Origin: Euperipatoides rowelli
Taxonomy: Eukaryota > Onychophora > Udeonychophora > Euonychophora > Peripatopsidae
Assembly: GCA_003024985.2 (NCBI GenBank)
Contig: PXIH01S0003278.1
Reading direction: 5' to 3' (one strand)
Length of the DNA stretch: 12,208 bases
Positions 7,643 to 12,208 of the stretch are shown here, one piece after another. Every line of letters begins with the position of its first letter. Position 1 is the first letter of the stretch. The notes beneath the pieces were generated by a model that was not told the origin of the DNA, searched no databases, and was given only the letters and a program-made list of their open reading frames with translations. A program made the translations under genes and the position numbers.

Positions 7643-8470
7643 TTAAATATGAGCTAATATTTAGAAATTGATATTTAGTGATTGATAAATAATAATATAA
7701 TAATAATTAAAGGTTGATTGTTTTGAAAACAACTTAGTTTGTTTACTTGATTAGCCCATCAGTATAGAGACAACTTCCCACCTGACAGAAATTAGAGTCA
7801 TATAATAAGAGATTAGGGCATTTGAAGTTGTAAAGGTAAACTTTTGAGGAGTGACCTTGTTTAGAAAAAATAAGATGGTATTATTGTTTATTAAAAATGA
7901 AGCTAATATTTAGCAATTGAAGATAATAATAATTTGAGGATTTATTATTATGATACAACTTAACTTGTTTACTTATTTAGACCATCGATATACATGTAGA
8001 CATGTCACAGAAATCAGAATCATATAGATAAGAGCTTAGGACTTTTGAAGTTGTAAATTTAAACTTCAGAATGACTTCTTGTTTAGAAAAAAAAACAAAG
8101 ACAAACAGTTTTCTTCTTTTTTGCTTATTAAAAATGAAGTTAATAATGTATTTAGGATTTGAGAAATAATAATAATAATTAGATTGAATGTTATGAAAAA
8201 AACGTAATTTGTTTACTTGATTAGACCATCAAAATGGATATACCTTCCCACATGACATAAATCATAAATGTATAAGAGCTAGGGACATTTGAAGTTGTAA
8301 ACTTAAACTTCGGAGTGACTTTGTTTACAAAAAAAAAAACAGTTTCTTTTTGGTCAATAAAAATTAAACTAATAATTAGCAATGAATAATAACATTTATA
8401 TTTAGCGATTGATAATAAAAGGTTGATTGTTATGAAAACAACTTATCTTTACTTGTTTTTTTACTTCATT
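7569..8470. repeat. Tandem array of about 225-285-bp units, roughly four copies
   Basis: Shared landmarks recur in order. GTTTAGAAAAA or its variant is at 7574, 7859, 8081 and 8323. GAAGTTGTAAA-type sequence follows CATTTGAAG near 7820, 8045 and 8290. GTTTACTTGATTAGACCATC or close variants are at 7741, 7967, 8211 and (diverged) about 8459. Spacing varies because of AT-rich insertions and, in the first unit, a long hairpin. The copies differ by many substitutions, so the array is old or fast-evolving. No coding capacity is evident. Confidence 0.85.
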
Positions 8471-8622
8471 AGAATAGGTGGCATGAGATTACGAGAGTAT
8501 ATAATTTGATGCTAATAACTTTGTGATAGGTATATAAATTTGTAAAAAAATATATGAGTCTTTGAGGGGGTAGGATAGTTTTTATATATTTATATAGTCA
8601 GTATATAATATTGTCATTCAAG

Positions 8623-8817
8623 CTAGTTCAGCTTAATGAACCTACACTCAAAGTACATTATAAAGATATTCAGTGGATCTTCAATGGCCATAAGGATATC
8701 GCTGTGTTCCAGGTCTTGAAAGAGACTTCCATTCATATTTAAAGAGAGTTGATTAGTACATGCGTTTTCCAAAGAATGTCGCTCTTCGTGGAGCTGATGC
8801 ATAGCTGAAATTATCAT
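8623..8817 (-). CDS. Weak candidate exon or gene relic, unrecognised
   Basis: The minus strand is open for 64 codons and is noticeably richer in G and C than its flanks at about 8640-8815. The peptide has a balanced composition, for example MHQLHEERHSLENA and LFQDLEHSDILMAIEDPL. An AG at the end of GATGATAATTTCAG (near 8804) could be an acceptor, but its pyrimidine tract is poor, and a matching donor is not clear. The frame runs on to a stop at 8623-8625. I do not recognise the family. It may be an exon, a fragment of a mobile element, or chance. It shows no match to methyltransferase motifs, so I do not join it to the exon at 6423. Confidence 0.25.
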   Translation of the reverse strand: MIISAMHQLHEERHSLENACTNQLSLNMNGSLFQDLEHSDILMAIEDPLNIFIMYFECRFIKLN

Positions 8818-9389
8818 CTATATTGCAGAACGAATAGATTCCTTTTAGTTCTTTTAAATAATAATTATGAATATTCTCTTTTTATATAGTAATTACATAA
8901 TACATAATATGGTTTTTTATCCTTAATAGCTCTACTAATAAATTATTTTAATAATTCATTATTTATTATTTAATAAACTTTTATTTCTTCCTATATTCCC
9001 TTTCAATAATATAATATCCTCTAGTTTGTAGTAGCTTCATTTATGAGGTGCCATGTGTGTCCCTAAGAGTGATGTCCATCACAAAGTGACAGAGAAAGAA
9101 AAAAAAACTGGCCCAGTAGATAACTTGCAAAGGTTATAAAAATGATCAAGCAGAGTCACTGATAATCAAGTAAACAAACTAAACTGCTAGCTTAACAATT
9201 TTTATAAGGTATAATTTTTTTTTCGCAAGTCGAGTCTTGATGAATCAGAAGTCTTGGCCGTTGGCCCTTTGCTCAGGAATGGTGAACTGGTGAATACATT
9301 AAATAAAATTCTTATCAACAGTGCCTGGTAAGAATTGCTTTTATATTTATCATCTCACCATTGTATTATTTTGTGCATTTTGTTGGATA
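8818..9389. other. AT-rich stretch with one inverted echo of the array
   Basis: No gene is seen. At 9163-9184 the plus strand reads AATCAAGTAAACAAACTAA, the reverse complement of TTAGTTTGTTTACTTGATT in the array at 7733-7751. The matching region is only about 20 bases, so it may be a scrap of the same repeat in the opposite direction. Confidence 0.45.
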
Positions 9390-9404
9390 AGGTGTGTTTA
9401 CACT

Positions 9405-9466
9405 AGTGAACTTTGTTCAAGGGACTTTGTTCTGTACAGAACAAAGTCCCTTGAACAGTGTTCACT
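9405..9466. repeat. Near-perfect 62-bp palindrome with a perfect 42-bp core
   Basis: The core at 9415-9456 is its own reverse complement with no spacer: GTTCAAGGGACTTTGTTCTG followed by TACAGAACAAAGTCCCTTGA and AC. The pairing centre lies between 9435 and 9436. Outward it continues to 9405/9466 with mismatches only at 9412/9459 and 9413/9458, giving 29 of 31 pairs. It lies inside the left end of the 860-bp element. Confidence 0.95.
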
Positions 9467-10144
9467 GAACGTTTGCACTTACACTTGGAAGACAGAACAA
9501 AAGAATATTTTTGGCATGATGGTTGAAATTTGTGTACTAGCATTGTTAACCAGTGCAAGTTTGATTGTAATTGTAGAATCCAATTTGCCAAATCATCTAT
9601 AGCAGCTTTTTTTTTTTCTTAAAAAAAAATAAAAGTTCCGAAGCGACATTTCTTTTAATTTTATTTACATATTTACAATTTTTATTTTACTGTACCAAAT
9701 CTAATACAATGATAGATTTATTAACAAGTTTGTTGAGTTTTTACTGGGTTTGACAGCCATTTTTTGCCTTTCTTGTTATTGCACCTTTTTCAAACATCAA
9801 CTTAGGATGAAAAACAAAATTTACAATCCATGTCCCTAGAGAAAAAAAGGACCCATGATCCTTGAACCCTGGCCCACAGTGTATAAGTTAAGGCAGTTAT
9901 TTTGTGGCCCAGGTCATATTGTGATAGATGTCAAGATACGCTCTTCTCACAATATTGGTTGGTTACACTTTGAATTCCTCAATAAAATGAATTCTTATTT
10001 CTATGCACCACTCCATTATGGACAACAATATTTTTTTATTCAAGATGACAAATTTCATTATTACAAAGTTGCACATGCCCAGATTAAAAAATTCAGTGAA
10101 CTAGTCCCGTGTTCTACCTTTCACTAGCAAACACTGAACAAAAT

Positions 10145-10249
10145 TTTAGTTCACTGAACATAAAATTGTTCCCGGAACAAAAAAATGTTTAGTGAATTTT
10201 GTCCCGGGACAGAGTTTACTGAACAAAGTCGACTAGTGTAAACACATCT
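10145..10249. repeat. Right-end inverted-repeat cluster of the 860-bp element
   Basis: Short palindromic words crowd here: GTTCACTGAAC, TTGTTCCCGGAACAA and TGTCCCGGGACA. The end itself (10220-10249) is the partner of the left terminal repeat. Unlike the left end, there is no long continuous palindrome. Confidence 0.75.
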
Positions 10250-11670
10250 ATAAAATTAACCAACAGACAACTCTACTGTAACAGTCTTCATTACCCATGA
10301 GGCCAGGGAAGAATGTTACAATATAAACTGTATATTAGGGCTACACCAAATACCATTTTGGATTGCAATTACTGAATACAAAATAGTTACTAATTGTTCA
10401 TCAGGAGCCCAATAGTTCTAATATAGTATTTCATTAACATAAAATGATTTTTAATTTATCTTATTTAAAAAAAAAATAAGAAAAACATTTCTATTAAAAT
10501 TCTGTATGCATTTATTCAAAATAAAATAACTGAAAAATAAGCTGTCACAAGCATTTAAAATTATTAATGTGCAATACGTTGTAATACACTGTATTACATT
10601 GTAATATTTTACAAATGATTGAATTGCTCTCAGTTCAATTATATGAAATTGTGGAGTTTATTATTCTAAGTTGAGGTCTTGAAACACAAAACTTTTTGTC
10701 TGCCTCAATAATTCTGCAGCTGATCCTCATTTCACAATAATAAACAAATGATTTTGATCAGCGAACAGATTATCCAAGCATAACTAATCAATCAAATCAT
10801 TATATAAACCATTATTTCTTCACTATACACCCCCATCCCCTACCCCAAAGTTATACTCGCAGCTAATAATATCAAAACAAACAAACAATACTGTATCACC
10901 AATCTTTAGAAATGAAACACATAATACTTTAAATAAGAAAAAAACAAAAAACATTTTATGATTTTTAACTTCTCCCTCCACCCCACCTTCTCCCTATCAG
11001 AGAAACCAACATACAGTATATATTGGGAAATAATTTTTATTTGATTATCAGTGGTGCCTAATTAAAAAGAAATCAACATTTTAAAGAATATATTGTTTAT
11101 TTAATTATACAGTAAAATAAAAATTAGTGGCTAATTTTTTTTGGAAAAAATATTTGTTAAATTTAAATTAATTATTATGTTTTCATTATTATTTTCTGTT
11201 ACAGTTGTGACAAGTTTTATTTGATAATACTGTATATTGCTTAATTAATTTTTGTTACTTCATAGCCGAGAATCAATATTTTTAAAGTTGGGTGTTTTTA
11301 AATTTTTCCGATCCCCTAATGAATTGTCATTTGCAATGCATTTTAGTTAATTTTTAAAAATTCCAGATGGTGTCCAGGATGGCAGCTGAGTGTCGGATTC
11401 ATTCACACTCATTTCTCAAACCCAAATAAGTGGATGATCTTTTAATCTTACAACATTGCTGATACATGCATAATTGCATTTCCATAATAAATGTATTACA
11501 ATGAGTGCAAAGTGAGGGATCCAATCTATAGCAGATATTATTTCTTTCACTTATACATTGACAAATTTCTGTGTTTTATCTAAGATTTTACCATAAAGAA
11601 TCAGCTCAATATCAGCCAACATTTTTATCATGAGGATATTTTTTTCTCCTACAGATAATTTATTTTTAAA
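10250..11670. other. AT-rich stretch with no gene seen
   Basis: This consists of long A/T-rich runs with scattered TACAGTAT-type words. TGTAATAC ACT GTATTACA at 10580-10598 is a small perfect hairpin. A GC-richer spot at about 11365-11420 (CCAGATGGTGTCCAGGATGG) has no sustained open frame or clear splice pair. I can support no coding or RNA gene here. Confidence 0.5.
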
Positions 11671-12208
11671 GATAAAATGAGGAGAACCACAAGATGTCAA
11701 TCCATTAGTAGATTGACCATTATGGAAGCCATAATACTTTATTGCAAAGATAAAATGAGAACAACAATATGTCAATCCATTAGTAGATTGACTATTGTGG
11801 AAGCCACAACAATACTTTATTGCAAGGATAAATGGGAGAACCACCACATCAATTCTTTAGTGGATTGACCATTATGGAAGTATGGCAATTATTTATTGCA
11901 TAGATAAATTTAGGAGTACCACAACTTATCAATCCTTTAGTAGAGTGACCATTATGGAAGTCACAACATTATTGCAAAGATAAAGTAAGAATCACAACTT
12001 GTCAACCCATTAGTAAATTGACCATTATGGAAGACACAACATTCTTTATTGCAAAGATAAAATGGGAATCACAAATTGTCAATCCATTAGTTGATTGACC
12101 ATTATGGAAGCATTGGCAATTCTTTATTGCAAAGATAAAATGAGGAAAATCACAATATGTCAATCCATTAGTAGATTGACCCTTATGGAAGCCATGGCAA
12201 TTCTTTAT
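11671..12208. repeat. Minisatellite of 76-81-bp units, seven copies, continuing past the window
   Basis: Units begin with GATAAAATGAG-type sequence at 11671, 11749, 11827, 11903, 11979, 12056 and 12134, giving periods of 78, 78, 76, 76, 77 and 78. The last copy is still running at the window edge, where the next would start about 81 bases on. Each unit holds TCAATCCATTAGTAGATTGA or a variant, then CCATTATGGAAG, then CTTTATTGCAAA. The open frames found on both strands here (plus 11677-11868, minus 11551-11847) are created by the repeat and are not genes. Confidence 0.95.

Larger units (their letters stand above)
9390..10249. mobile_element. Terminal-inverted-repeat element, 860 bp, non-autonomous
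   Basis: The left end AGGTGTGTTTACACTAG and the right end (read inward) AGATGTGTTTACACTAG belong to 30-bp terminal inverted repeats with 27 matches, both reaching CTTTGTTCA. The trinucleotide ATA flanks the element directly on both sides (9387-9389 and 10250-10252), consistent with a 3-bp target duplication. GTTCACTGAAC-type words recur near both ends (9460-9470, 10150-10160 and elsewhere), probably as subterminal binding motifs. No transposase domain is seen. The small open frames at 9321-9602 and 9855-10127 cross the ends or the interior and look like chance. The superfamily is unsettled: a 3-bp duplication would suit PIF/Harbinger or a few others, but the ends are not diagnostic. Confidence 0.85.

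Noticed and set aside
7569-8470. CRISPR-like array
   Set aside because: The units are 225-285 bp, diverged and without short identical repeats and unique spacers, and the DNA is eukaryotic.
9321-9602. Open frame of 93 codons, plus strand, and the 62-codon minus frame overlapping it
   Set aside because: Both cross the left end of the 860-bp element and its palindrome. The palindrome makes both strands open together.
9855-10127. Open frame of 90 codons, plus strand
   Set aside because: It is interior to the non-autonomous element with no recognisable transposase or other domain, so it cannot be supported as a gene.
11551-11868. Open frames on both strands at the start of the minisatellite
   Set aside because: They are made by the repeating unit. 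The encoded peptides are themselves repetitive and have no gene signals.

Overview
The window is AT-rich eukaryotic DNA, most likely from an invertebrate animal. Nothing bacterial is present: there are no operons and no compact gene array. Evidence for an animal is a spliced exon with a good acceptor site, RNA-polymerase-III-type (tRNA-derived) SINEs, a hAT-like element with an 8-bp target duplication, and a decayed copy of a multi-copy protein family that I recall mainly from arthropods (spiders, aphids, ticks) and also Hydra. An arthropod, perhaps a chelicerate, is my best guess, but the sequence alone does not prove it.

Layout. 1-1561: a decayed zinc-knuckle (gag/ORF1-like) coding sequence, split by a dimeric tRNA-derived SINE at 297-558 that is flanked by a 17-bp target-site duplication. 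1562-2180: AT-rich, no gene seen. 2180-2325: a second SINE family on the minus strand. 2453-3357: a long decayed copy of an arthropod-type uncharacterised protein, with several stops and frameshifts. 3811-4085: a plus-strand SINE related to the one at 2180. 4227-5272: a 1046-bp hAT-like non-autonomous transposon with the 8-bp duplication GACATAGT, inserted in the middle of a palindrome. 5743-5812: a short GACTCC-rich repeat. 6423-6608: the one convincing host-gene segment, a minus-strand terminal exon ending a protein that resembles the methyltransferase tail of ovothiol synthase OvoA.

6609-7568 reads as intron or intergenic DNA. 7569-8470 is a tandem array of about 225-285-bp units with a strong hairpin in its first unit. 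8623-8817 is a weak minus-strand candidate exon or gene relic. 9390-10249 is an 860-bp terminal-inverted-repeat element with a 3-bp ATA duplication; its left end contains a perfect, spacer-free 42-bp palindrome. 10250-11670 is AT-rich with no gene seen. 11671-12208 is a 76-81-bp minisatellite that runs off the window edge and keeps a short dyad in nearly every unit.

In sum, this looks like the 3' end of one host gene in a landscape of nested, mostly dead mobile elements and tandem repeats. Most short open frames in the window are products of these repeats and not genes. I found no complete intact protein-coding gene and no clear new defence or metabolic system. The most unusual structures are the perfect palindrome in the 860-bp element, the hAT insertion into a palindromic site, and the hairpin-bearing tandem array.
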